64,000 nucleotides of DNA, from assembly GCA_022266195.1 (NCBI GenBank), contig WHVY01000008.1:2604001-2668000 (forward strand). The letters run 5' to 3'. The notes under the pieces are model-generated. The model did no database searches. It was not told where the DNA came from and was given only the letters and a program-made list of their open reading frames with translations. Shown one piece after another: positions 1 to 11,957 of this stretch. Origin of the DNA: Tetranychus cinnabarinus. Its lineage: Eukaryota; Arthropoda; Arachnida; Trombidiformes; Tetranychidae. Each line of letters opens with the position of its first letter. Position 1 is the first letter of the stretch. A program made the translations under genes and the position numbers.

Positions 1-243
1 TTTCATGACTTTATCACGATTTAATGACTCAATATATAACTTCCATTTCACTTTGTTATGATGGATATAATAAGCTTGAATAAAATCAATTGATGATGAT
101 TGGGGAGTTTTTACACATGAAAATTATTTTCTTTCATAACTGTATTATATAAAATTGGTTGAGATTAATGTTTTACATGGCGATAAATAATGTACAAAAA
201 GGGTAACAATGAGGATGAGAAAGATACACTTCGATTGTTTCGT

Positions 244-2372
244 TCAAGTTGATTTAGTTTGCAAAACCTTTTGTTGCAGCCTTTTTCGAGCAGCTTCTGC
301 TCCGGCAACTTTTTCTTCAAGATCTGCGATTTTCCTCTTCTCCGCCTCTTCTATTGTGCACACAATTTTGTAGAAATTTTGGGTCACTCGGTTGAAAGCT
401 TCTTTACGTTTTGTTCGTCCGATTTGATCATGTTCAATCAACGCTTGAGTTGCTTCCTTTTCATGGGTTAATCTGAAATTAACGAGAAGTTGTTTAAATA
501 TTAAAAATATAATATCATATAAATATGTAGATAAATATATCATTCAAAAATTTCGGTAAACTTACGCTTGCTCTGCGCGTGATAAACGGTTTTCGTATTC
601 TTTGGAACTTTCTGTGGCACTAAGAGTAAACTCCTCAATCATTTTTCTGTACCCTTCGTTAGTTTCAATCATTAACTTTTTCTCCATTTCATTGTGTTTC
701 TTAAATTCACGGAGATCTTTTTCAGCAGAGGGTAACTGTTCTTGAAGTTCCTCTAATTCTCTTTCCTTATCAAAAACACTGGCATCATGCTGTTTGTTAT
801 TCTCCTTAATCCTGGCGAGCTTAGCAGATAAACCAACCGAGGTTTCGATGAAATAATTGACAAATCCGTTCATGCATTTGTTAGCACGTTTCGTTGTCTC
901 GTCAATATTATTGATGGCATCTGGTCTTGATAAACAATCTAGAATATCTTGAAGATCAGTTGATTGAAGTTTTTCAATGACCCATGGTGTGCATTTTTTG
1001 ATAGGATGCGAGTTTAGATTTATCATCTCGGCATTAGTTGCGGACACAAAGTTGGAATTGCTCTTGGTTATTGAAGTTTTCAGTGAAGCCAACTCTGAAG
1101 CAAGTTGATTAATTTCATGCTTAACTTTTCTACTAAGTTGTCGAGTTTCATTGGTTTCCATTTCTATTTGAAGTTGTTTATCTTGTTCAGTTTGGATATC
1201 GGCAATCTGGTAAGGTTGATCTTTAATAATGATCTCTAATGCCTTTTCTTCTTCACAAGTCATAGCTTTAGTTTTCTGAAGTGTGAGAATCTCTTCTTCA
1301 TCCGCGGCCAATTCTTCTGCATCTTTGAGATTCCTTACCTCCATACATGAATTGTATTTTTCATATTCTTCAAATGCATTTTCAAACTGGACAATCCTCG
1401 CTTGCATGGCATTATAATACTCTATATCCTTTTCAACATTCTCCAACATAGCGGTATCCTCGTTCAAAGCTTCCATTAATCTATCACGCTCTTCTTCGTT
1501 ATCACCCAATTTTTTGTAAGCCATGTCCTTGAAAAATGGTTCAACATCTTCAATGTCTTCTGAGACAATATTCATGATATGTGACTTGATAAAAACCTCA
1601 TCAGCAACAAAAGGAGCACAAATCAAATCTTCTTCATCAGCAAAGAAGTCATTCGATGATTTTGCAAGATCAACAAGAAATTCAAACATTCCAAGTAAAT
1701 TTCCAAGAGCATGACGTCCCGCAACTGCAACTAGAGTAGATTTTGTGATATAGTAAGGGTATCCAAACTGTACCATCAATTCGGGGACATTTGCTTCGAT
1801 TGGAGTAACTACTAACGTAGGATCAAATTGGGAAAAAAGGAATTCAAAAACCCTGATAACATCTTGCTTTGAGGGTGATTTGAGAAATTTTGAAGGAATT
1901 GGACTCGAATAACCATTTTCAGTTAGGAAACGAATTAACTTCGCAATACAGTCATTTTGGTATTTTGGTTCTGCCAATGGTCTACAATCCTTTTGTCGAT
2001 TACGGTCGCCAACAATACTGCTTCTTCGACCAGAAGCTGAGGCAGCATAAACTGATACTCTGTAAAGGATAAACAAAAACTGTAAATTGGTTCATGCTGA
2101 TGTTAAGAAAATAAATTAAATTACCTGTCAGTTTTAGGTGTTTGACTGAATAAACCTTTAGATTGTTTAGATGAAATGGCAGAATGACAATTTGAATACT
2201 TATTTGTTCGTGAAACACTTGCACTTTTTCTAGCAGTGCTAAAAAGTCCATATCGATAGCTTGTATCTGATTTTGAAGAAAACATAGATTCAGAAGCGGA
2301 TGATAAGGTTTTATTACTGGGTTTAACCGCAGATAAAGCAGGTATACGCGATCTATTCGACGAAAAATCCAT
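244..2372 (-). CDS. NDC80: Kinetochore protein NDC80/HEC1 (3 exons)
   Basis: Ndc80 is the microtubule-binding subunit of the four-protein Ndc80 complex of the outer kinetochore. Exons, in gene order, are 2372-2125, 2059-566 and 472-244. All junctions are GT-AG, the introns are 65 and 93 nt, and the spliced product is 656 aa (human protein: about 642). Residues 1-93 form a Ser/Lys/Arg-rich disordered tail, typical of the Aurora B-regulated Ndc80 tail. Residues about 96-111 carry the family signature around SIVGDRNRQKDCRPL. The calponin-homology domain runs to about 215 and includes FLTENGY and FGYPYYITKS. From about 250 to the end the protein is Glu/Lys/Gln-rich and predicted coiled coil. The start at 2372 (MDFSSNRSR) is preferred. 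An in-frame ATG-like start 11 codons upstream, at 2405, cannot be excluded. The gene is divergent from the farnesyl diphosphate synthase gene. The identification rests on recalled family similarity and is strong. Confidence 0.95.
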
Positions 2373-2476
2373 TACGAGAGGATTACACCAAACAATGTAT
2401 AGCAAAATAAATTTTAATTAACAACAAACAAATTAAAAACAGACGATAAAGAATAGCGTTTGTGTTGAAACTTCAC

Positions 2477-2503
2477 TTTTTGGCGGTTACAAATTCATTC
2501 AAA
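2477..2503 (-). promoter_or_regulatory. Candidate E2F-like and CHR-like promoter motifs of NDC80
   Basis: About 105-130 bp upstream of the NDC80 start codon lies TTTTTGGCGG (2477-2486, plus-strand reading), which resembles an E2F site. Next to it is TTCAAA (2498-2503), which reads TTTGAA, the CHR core, on the gene strand. Such pairs mark G2/M-expressed genes bound by DREAM-type complexes in animals, which would suit a kinetochore gene. In this AT-rich DNA the CHR core will often occur by chance, so this is only a suggestion. Confidence 0.25.
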
Positions 2504-4683
2504 TTTTATTTGACAAAAACCATTGCACAAAAAATGTTGCCATGGTAACAATATCTCTAAAACTATAGCGCTACATTCAAATAAAATAAACTAACCTTTT
2601 ATTTGAAATTTTAACTGAAATATTTAAACATAGCTATCATTAATTTATAATAATTTATCTTTCCCAATTAACTAATGCTGTTCAAAAAGTTGATTTTTAA
2701 GTGATTTATTCATGAATTATACCAATGTTCATCTAAATTGTCCTTAAAAGGAACCGAACTTGCGCAGTTTTTGTAACCAAATTGCTGACACTGAAATGTT
2801 AGTCACAATTATTTAAAATTTACCAGTTTTTAACCAGTTTAGTGGTTGCTGTTAACGATCTACAATTTTTGATAATCGTGACAATTCATCATGCTATCAG
2901 TTATCAACAGAATCTACAATTTGTCAACAATGTTATGGATAGTCAATTAATTTCCAAGTAACGTATTCCCTATGAAATAGAAGGAAAATGATTACCATAA
3001 TCTGATGGCTAATTTTTATTTGCACTTGAATTGCTCTGGGTAAATTTAGTTCATTTTAGTTGAATTATCTGCTTTTCTACTGAAATTTTGTCTAGGAAAT
3101 CAGTGATATTAATCTTCGGTGACAATTTTCCTCAATCATTTATCAGATTATATGAAATATAAAATATTTGATCATCAACTGGAATAATATTAATTTTAAT
3201 GCCTATCGACTGGTTATTAATAATATTATTAGTTCATAATGATTATTAGTTAATAAATAAAGTTATATTTAAAACCATAAACCAGAAATTGTAAACCAGT
3301 TACATTGAAGATGATGTTAGTTTAAAAAAGAGTCATCAGTTTGCTTATGCGTTCTTGTGTGTGTTTCCCTTCATGTTTATGTTTTGCTTCTTGCTTTATG
3401 CACTTACAACCCGGTAACCTGTTTTCATGTTTATTCTCATTTATTTTTATTAACTTATCAAAACTAATCAACGTATCAATAGTTGACCAATGATAGACCC
3501 ATTTAACGACAATCCATCTTTTTTATATTAACTAGTGATGTTTACAAATTACCATTGCGTTATTTAGAATAATCTGGTGCATAAAACATCACCACAACAA
3601 CCACTTCACCAACACAAACATAAACTCCTTATGTTGAGATTATAAATGTACCTTGATGCTTAAATTGTTCTTTCGATTTAATTTAACTGTTAAACACATT
3701 AGACGTTCAATCCTCTTCTATAAGATCAACTACACTACCAGGTAAGTTACATGTCAATTTGTATCAATCAATGTAAACCTCTCCTTATTGTTGTGTCAAC
3801 ATGTAATCAAACCAGAAAAAGCTCACCAACTCAACATCACATGGATATCTGCAAGTGGAAATGGACTTATTGCTTTTTAACAGCAAAATCCATTTTTTTT
3901 AAAACTATTAAGCGTCATTTATCATTCCAAGATAATCGACTTATCTTAATAATAGAATTTTTTGTCAACATGTTTCTTTGATGATGAGTTGATGATTTAT
4001 TCCATTAGCAGTTTATGTGTACTTGTGTTTTCCAATTACCATGTTTTGTCCTTTAACTCAAGTTATTCACCTAATTTCAATGTAAACAATCCTAGCCGGC
4101 TCACCAAAGGAATTCAAGTTTTTCCTTATGCCTCTTAATTGTCTTGTCCTTAAATATCTATTCATTGTTTGCTTTGTCTGTAATAATTAGTAATCGCTCT
4201 AATTGAATCTTTTATCTCAAATCTTCTCCTCCTTCTGTTACTAATTTATTTTTCATATTTCTATGTTTATCCTCACTGCATTTTAGATTGCTTTGAAACT
4301 GTCAACTATCAACGTCCTTTTCTACACGATTCTCTGTATCTTCAGTAAAAATTGATTTCCCTTTGAATTTTTCTCGGTAAATCAATCCCTTTAGTTTCAA
4401 TTGTTTGTTCCAAGTTAACATTTTGCCGTTGCATATTAACTCTAGACAATTGAATATGAATTGCATCGAGAGAGCCCAGAGGTATGATTATTAATCAAAA
4501 TTTTCACAATTATATTCCTTCCTCGTCATTTTGAACACTTCGTATAATAGATGCGCCTAACCTTTTTGCGCTTAGATAAACTTACCGCTAAAGCTTAACT
4601 CTCCTTTACCTTTTGACACGACTAACATTTATACAATTGTCTTGTTCAAATTTTAAATAATTTTTTCTCTTTCTCTTTCAAAT
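2504..4683. other. Intergenic region between divergent NDC80 and FDPS
   Basis: About 2.2 kb of AT-rich sequence separates the two divergent start codons. No protein-coding exon is supported. The only notable signal is a strong splice donor at 3742-3747 on the plus strand, listed separately. The 76-codon open frame at 3751-3981 has no family resemblance and starts just inside what would be an intron. Confidence 0.6.
3700..3747 (+). promoter_or_regulatory. Possible end of a 5' noncoding exon of the FDPS gene (splice donor)
   Basis: The sequence CCAG followed by GTAAGT (donor at 3742-3747) is a perfect consensus 5' splice site on the plus strand. It lies about 940 bp upstream of the farnesyl diphosphate synthase start codon. 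With no coding exon nearby, the simplest reading is an untranslated first exon ending at 3741 and spliced to the exon that holds the ATG at 4684. An acceptor such as the one near 4575 (TTGCGCTTAG) would serve. The start of the noncoding exon is not determined. Confidence 0.3.
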
Positions 4684-7493
4684 ATGTTTAGTGCACCAAA
4701 AAATGAACCAAAAATCTGTCAAGTTCCTCACGTAAATATTGGTATTGAGGACATGGAAAAACGGGAAGAAACTCTTTTCAACGAAACCTTTGATGTTATA
4801 ACGGAAAAGTTAACAAATAACGTTAACCCGGACTTGAGACGAGTTTCAACCTGGCTTAAACAGGTAAACTTCTTTTCTACTTAACATCTTCTTTTACTGT
4901 GCCCTGTTTTAATCAGATAACTGTAAAAGTAAATGATACTAAGTTGACCATCATCATTGATCTTGATTTTTTTATTCTCTCTCTCTCTCTCCAAACACTC
5001 ACCCATCATCATCTGTACCTGTCTCAATCTTTACTCATCTTCGCTTCTTGGAATGTATTTGGTTTGGTTGATTACAATAATTTACTTTTGTTGACTGAAA
5101 ACAGGTTCTCGTCTACAATGTGCCTCACGGTAAAAAAAATAGAGGAATGGCTTTAGTTCTTGCCTATCAAGTATTGAAAAAGAACAAGAAATTGGATTCA
5201 GACAAATCTTATCAAGCTCGAATACTTGGCTGGTGCATTGAGATACTCCAAGCTTTTTTCCTCATCCATGATGATATAATGGATCAATCATTGACCCGTC
5301 GCGGTCAACCCTGTTGGTACAAGAAGGTAAATACTCTCAATTGATCAAATATAATGATCATCAGGAAAAGATATATTTTTGTTACTTGTATGTTGATTAC
5401 AAAGCATAACCTTCAAAAGCAGATGAATTTCAATCAACTTGAGTTTTTTTAATCTTCAATTTTTATTTAACCCTTAAATCATTGAAATTTTCTTGCTATC
5501 ATTTATATTGAAATAGTTTACTAAACATTTTTGTTTCTTTGATTTGTCAAGTTTGACAAGTTTTCTAGCAAAAATATGGTTGAAAAGTTTATATTCATAT
5601 AAAAATTAAAGCTTCTCAGCCATCTTTCAATTTTAAGGGTTAATGTTTGAAAATACTATAAAAAGGTTCTTTAAGTTTCAAATTATTTGAAATCATGTTT
5701 ATGAGTGTTTTTTCCTTATTTTCTTGTTTTCATTTTACTTTCACGTGTATTCATCATTATTAATCCGTCTAGTTTAGATATCTTGTAATGTACGAGAGTA
5801 TTCTTGATTCCTGCTGATATATCTTTTTCTGTATCAAAATATAATCATTGACTTAAACCCTTTTCTTTTTTATTCCAGGAAGATGTCGGTTTGATCGCAA
5901 TCAACGATGGTATTCTTCTGAACAGTTGTATTTATTCCCTTCTCAGGGAAAATTTTTCTAAAGAACCTGCTTATCTACAAATAATGCATCTCTTCCACGA
6001 GGTGAGGATACCGATGAACATATTGAGCAATTAGATTATTCAGATAATCTATTCGTTCTTTGTTATTGTTCAAAGAGCTATTCAGATTATGGGAAGGAAA
6101 AATTCAAGGCCACAAAGTCACTAAGGACTCTGAAAACAAAGTTCATTTTTGATGAAATTGCGGTTGATTTAAGATGTTTCAAGTACTTTGTCTCGTCTTT
6201 GCGCGATCAGCAATTTTTATTTTTATATTTTAGTCTTGAAAACACTTGCGATTTGTAGTCCTTGTGTGATTTTAGACATTGATTTGGACTTCATAATCAA
6301 CTGTTTAATCATCCATGTAAAGATATCTGTGTCTGCAAAATCCAGCAACAGATAATTTTAACCATTTCTTGGAAGCTTATGTTTTGGGTGTTTCTTAGAT
6401 ACATTAATTATTATTTTTGAAATCTTCTTATATTATAATTTTGAGTGCTCTACACCTTTAAAGAAAGTTTTCTACGAGAATTTTTTGTTCTCAATTTTAG
6501 ATCATCATATGAACTGAAAAATTGTAAAGGTATAGCTATTGAAGACATTTAGATTAATTTCTGTCAAAATGCTCTAAATTTTTTCAAATTAGTCATCGCA
6601 TTCTATTTGAGTAACTGGTAATTATTCAACTTAGAGGATCAATTTTGAAATTTGTCAGCAAATTAATGACAACAAGCAGATAGCCTCAAACTTAGACAAA
6701 GAAATTTATTCAATCTGTATTCTGAATGAAGTTGCTTTCATTTGATTTTATTCAATGTCAATTAATATCAATGAGTATAACAATTACTCTTTGATAAATA
6801 CTCAATAATTGCTAACGCAATAATGATGAATGGATAAGCTCTCACACCTTTCTAGCTTTGTTTTAGTTTATCAAAACTGATTAATCTCTTTTTCTTTTAC
6901 TTTCGTAGATTACCGATTTAACAATTAAAGGTCAATGTCTTGATATGCTGAATTCAACGCCTGAAATGAAGAAGAATCCCTCCGCCTTTACTCAAGATGT
7001 ATACTCTGCCATCGTGAAATACAAAACTGCCTTTTATAGCTTCTCACTGCCTATTCGATTGGCTTTTTACTTAGTTGGAATCGTCCAAGAAGAAGTTCAT
7101 GAAAAAGCTGAAGAGATTTTGCTCAAGTTTGGCCACTTCTTCCAAGTTCAAGATGATTTCCTTGATTGTTATGGAGATCCCGCTGTAATCGGAAAGATTG
7201 GCCGAGATATTGAAGAAGGAAAATGTTGCTGGCTGTTTGTAACCGCATTAAAATTATGTAACGAGGAGCAAAAGAAAATTTTATTGGAAAATTATGCTCT
7301 TGAGGATGTCAAAAATGTCGCCAAAGTCAGAGAAATTTATGATCAGTTGAACATGAGAAAAGTCTATCAAGATTACGAGGAACAATCATATCAAGAAATT
7401 AAATCTCTCATTGAGAAATTTGAATATCCTCAGCAAGTCCCGCTCGATGTGTTTCACTGGTTGCTCAAGAAAATCTACCGCCGAAGTAAATAA
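4684..7493 (+). CDS. FDPS: Farnesyl diphosphate synthase (4 exons)
   Basis: The enzyme condenses isopentenyl diphosphate with DMAPP and then geranyl diphosphate to give farnesyl diphosphate, the branch-point intermediate of the mevalonate pathway. In arthropods it leads to juvenile hormone-type products, prenylation, dolichol and ubiquinone. Exons are 4684-4863, 5105-5326, 5879-6001 and 6909-7493, all GT-AG and phase 0, giving 369 aa (human cytosolic form: about 353). Visible motifs are the substrate-binding GKKNRG (residues 69-74), the first aspartate-rich motif DDIMD (116-120) followed by LTRRGQPCW, KYKTAFYSF, and the second aspartate-rich motif DDFLD (257-261) followed by GDPAVIGKIG. The basic C-terminus KIYRRSK is typical. 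Two Phe residues at 111-112, just before the first motif, match the chain-length determinants of farnesyl-producing enzymes. An in-frame stop 27 nt upstream supports the ATG at 4684. I see no mitochondrial targeting peptide. Confidence 0.96.
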
Positions 7494-7508
7494 GCAAGCA
7501 AATTGGCC

Positions 7509-7514
7509 AATAAA
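7509..7514 (+). terminator. Possible poly(A) signal of the FDPS gene
   Basis: AATAAA occurs 16 nt after the FDPS stop codon. A signal this close would give a very short 3' UTR. Later A-rich stretches around 7,830 could act instead. Confidence 0.35.
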
Positions 7515-10500
7515 AGCGCAAATCTAAAGGACAAATCTAGATTGAAACTCAAACAAGACTTAAAGTTAATGATTATCTAATTGATTATCAAATTAATAAT
7601 TTCATTGATCTTGTTCAAGCCAAAGCCAGTCTCGATACAGTCAAGCTTGAAATAATCAATCTCTTTATCCCAAACGAACCCTCAACATTTCACAATTATC
7701 ATTGTTGTGCAATTTCAGCTTATTCATTTCGTTTTTTTTTGTTACGATTATCTTTTGTTAAAGTCACTACGAAATTTCCCTTTTAGTTAAATACACCTTT
7801 TTTATAACTTAAATTTGTGTAAAATTAAGAGTAAATTAAAAATCTAGAATTATTCCATGTCTTAACCAGTTTTTGAACCATTTCTTGTTTACTTTGTAAA
7901 TTATTGAAATGCTATTAAAATTGCTACCAGGTTTTCACGGATAATAACAATGGGCAAAGGTTAATTGGAAAGTGGAACTAATTATATGGACAATTGGGTG
8001 GATAACTTTCAACAAATTGAATGGACTACCAAAAAGAAATCAGATTTTGGTGAATATTTTTGGTAATTTTGGGTGTTTTCTAACTGATCCGGTTTATTAT
8101 GCATCAACGTGGGAATAAATTCTCATTTGATTTCCTTAATCATTCCTTATTCTTGTCCTTTAATTAACCAACTTTCGCCTACAATATGGAAGCCAAGAAC
8201 AGACTCAATTCCTTCTTGGTGTGTCAGTTGTTTGCGTGAGTGTAAAAGCTGGTTCAAAATTTATGACATCGTTTGACATACATCCCTTTTAACACACACA
8301 CACATCTTGATCATCTCTGTCACATCCTAATTTTATTTCACTTTTTGATGATAATCATAATAATTTCCGGTGAACAAAATTGTGGAGGAGGAAATATGAT
8401 AAATCAATAGAGGAACAAATTTAGACTAGATGAGAATCACAATGATAATCTATTAATCAATTATGGATAAACGCGTGGAATGGAATGAAAAACCGGTAAA
8501 TCAGCTTTTTAACGATTGCTAATAGCGTAAGATCAAGATTAGTCAATACAACATGGTAGGTAAAGGTAAAAATTTACCGGGTAAAGGAAACAATTTTGAA
8601 AAAAACGCAAAATCATTAATAAGCTTGAATTGTAAATTAGATTTAACAACCCAGCAAGATAATTGATTTTAACCCTGAGAATCCGATTTCCAGTGGATAA
8701 GTTTAGTCTTGATTTTGCCAGCATTAACCATAGAGCTTTTTGTTAACATTTGTTTCCACTATTTTTTCATGTTACTTATAATTGTACCAACTAATGATTA
8801 AACAATGTTCATCTTGTATATTTAGCATATTATTTGTTCAATTGCTGTGATGAGTGAGATATGAAAGGAAAGTCTCATTGCAAATTTGGTTCTCGTTTTG
8901 ATCCGTTTAAAATGTAATGAAGGTGAAAGAATGGAGAGAATCATGAAGAGAAAAAGGTTTGAGAATTAACAGCAGGAATGAATCAAACTTTCTTTAGCAT
9001 ATTATCAGCATCATGAACGCCTACATGAAACTGTTCAAACGGTGTAACTAAACGCCAACATGAATCTAACAAGTAGGACCAGAGTAGAGACAAAAAGAGA
9101 GAAAATAAAGTTGAAGTGAGAAGAGTTGTGTTTGGCTTAGGTGAAGGAAGTTTTGGCTTCTTTTTGTTTGCTTTTGTTCCTTTTTTTTCTTTCTCTTCAT
9201 CTGACTTTCCTTCATTTTTTCTTTTCTTTTCGTTTTTTTGCATCTGAGACATTTCAACTTTTCTCCTCTTGATCCTTGTTTCAACGCAGCCATCTAACTT
9301 TAGGTGTATTTATAAATTTTACCGTTTACTCCAGCAACTCATCAGATTACAACCAAATTTATAAAATCTTGTAATCTTTAACAAATAACTGTTCAACAGG
9401 AATGGAAAAGATGAAAAAGGAAATTATCTTGAAGCCAAATTCGTTATGAATCATGATTAACAGCAAACAGATAATCATTAGATGATTTCATGTTCAATTG
9501 TAAAAAAAAGGTTGCAGGTTCCTAGTCAAATTCAAGTATAATTTTAGCTTCCGATCTTCCTTGTTTTCCTTAAACATCATATATCATTGATTCCGAGGTT
9601 GCAATGAGTAGATTCAAAGTGAGCAAATGATAACCATTAAGCAAATTAATGTTGAGCTTTGTGAAAATTTGTATTCCTGTTGAGTTTTTGTTGTTAAAGT
9701 TGAGGTATCTTTTGCCTTTGCTCTTGCTGATGATTTCCATGATGATCTAGTTATCGATTCAGTTTGAAAAATTAAATAGATTCAAAAGTGGGCCAAAGAA
9801 GTTGCCTTTTTCCCATCTTTCTGCGTTTCTTTTTTGTTTATTTCAATCTTGGCTGGAGGGTAAAAAATATTTTGGCAGTGTCTGGAGTCCATGTTACATT
9901 TTCCACCATTTCTTGTTGATCCTATTTTTGCCAAAAGATTCAGTCAAATCTGTGGAGATTTATTTGTCTCACTTGGTTCCTATTTTTCACTTAATTTATC
10001 TGACATCATCATCGCCATCACTAATTTGAGATACATAAAAAAAGGTTAATATGAAGAAGAGAAATGAATAATAAAAGAGAGAAAGAAAGATAAAAATCAA
10101 TTGATAGAGGCAATGAAGGAGAAGAAGAAAATAAAAGAAAATGAGAAAACTTGAAGCCAAGAATGCTGAGGCTGATGATGATGATGATAAATGCGTAGGA
10201 CGTTGTTGTTTAGTTGTTGTTTGGTAAGCATTTTGAGTAACCGTGAATAACCTTTCACACTTTCCGTCAGTTTGCTCTTCAAGTAAGCTCAAGAAACAGA
10301 AAAGGTAATGAAATGGAGAAAATGGAGAGAAGCGAAAAGGAAATGATAATCGCCAAATTATAGAGCTCTGTTTGTTTCCATCAGCAAAAGTCTGGATTGA
10401 AATGGGCAGCAAGAATAAACAATTGAACAATTTATAAACATTGAGATGTAAAAATTTATCCTTCGTCATTGGATTTTGGTTTTGTGTAAACTAGAGATGA

Positions 10501-11957
10501 GGATTCCTTTAACTGCATCATAAAGTTTACTGAAATCTCCATGTTTTTCATGTTATCCAAAAGATGAAAATTGAAACCAATGATCAATCATTGCCTCTGT
10601 GGGATGACCTCATTTTCTCGTTGGCGCTTTTTAAAGATAAACTGGAAAAGCATGAATAAAAAAAACTGTGGGTAGACATCATCAGCTTTAACTTGTTTCC
10701 ATCTTTTTTCATCCATGTTTTTGTGAAACCAAGAAAGTACCTCTTTACTCATTTCAATCTCTTTGGAATCTGGATGTTGGCCAAAAAAGTACATGAACAC
10801 TCGTGGAGAGAAAGAGAGAATGAAGGAGAAAGTAATCATCATGACGATAAGTAGATGTAGTAATGTTGGTATACAACACCTAGAGACTTTTGGAAGCACA
10901 AAATTCAGAGAGGTTTTTATTTCCTGTTTACAATGGCTTGAGTGTGTTCCTTTTTTTCATTTGACTCCTTCTCACTCTGAGTTTCAAGGTTTATTATTTG
11001 ACACCCTTTGATTTCATGATCCAGGCTTGATTCTTTATCCAAAATTGAGTTTCAAGTGGTTACAATCGTGGATGAAGAGGATGAATAAGAGGCACAAATT
11101 AAAAGGTATAGACACAATTGGCACTTTCATGAGGAAATTATTTCCCCATTTGTTTTTGTCTCTCTTTGTCAAAACTAATTCAAGGCAATACATCATCATC
11201 AAACTATCATCAAATCATCAGAGTAATCATCAGAGTCAAGGAAAATGATTATTGAGTCAATAATTGTCTCACTGTTCTACCAGATTAATTGTATGATTGA
11301 TTTAAATTGTAATTTATTGGTACACGTAAATTTATTGATTTTTTTCGTAAATTTATAATTATTATTTTTAAATATTCACATATTTTTTCAGGTCTTTTTA
11401 AGCTGCTTCAAACATTTGATTTGTTTTTGTTTTGTTGCTTGTCAGTAAAAAAGGAGTTAAGCTGATCAAGTTAGCAAATTGTAATAATCGTTAATAGACT
11501 ACTAATGTACAACCTTACAATAAATACTTTGATTGCCAGTGTTCAACTTTAGTAGTTAAAAAAAGGATTGAGAAACAAGTCGATAATAGTAGATTGTTGA
11601 ACAATGGCGTTTTGTTAAGGCTGTGCATTGCTTTCGTCTATTAATTTCAATTACACTTAAGAAATATCGATGCATAATTTTGGTTTGGCTGTGTTTGGCA
11701 TTAATTTTAAAAGAATACGCTTCTGACAAACATTTTGTTTTTCTTGTTGCAAAATATTCTCATAAACCTTTGCTCTGATAATAAATGATGATTACCATCA
11801 TTCAACGATCAATGTGAATGAAAATTGCTTTTGTACAAGGCCATACAATAGCAGAATCATCGTAAAAGTTCATTCACAGACTGTGATTAGGCTATTAGTA
11901 AATTAAAATAAGATTTTCTTCATTTCTTTAGTTTTGTCAATCTTTGTATTCCCGATT
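7515..11957. other. Gene-poor region between FDPS and integrin beta
   Basis: About 4.4 kb with no supported coding exon. It contains a short CA run near 8,290, purine/pyrimidine-asymmetric tracts (9,060-9,250 and 10,030-10,350), and a GAT microsatellite near 10,180. The 3' UTR of the convergent integrin beta gene must occupy the right-hand part. Open frames here (for example minus-strand 9,066-9,293 and 9,996-10,469) are translations of these biased tracts. Confidence 0.6.

Noticed and set aside
3751..3981. 76-codon plus-strand frame upstream of FDPS
   Set aside because: It begins directly after a consensus splice donor and has no family similarity. It is more likely intronic.
9066..9293. 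Lys-rich minus-strand frame
   Set aside because: A purine-rich simple-sequence tract read as Lys/Glu. It overlaps a second equally open frame, so neither is likely to be coding.
10588..10899. Minus-strand 103-codon frame with a hydrophobic stretch and a charged segment
   Set aside because: It opens with a non-ATG codon, and its hydrophobic part is the complement of a GAGA-rich tract. No family resemblance or splice context was found.
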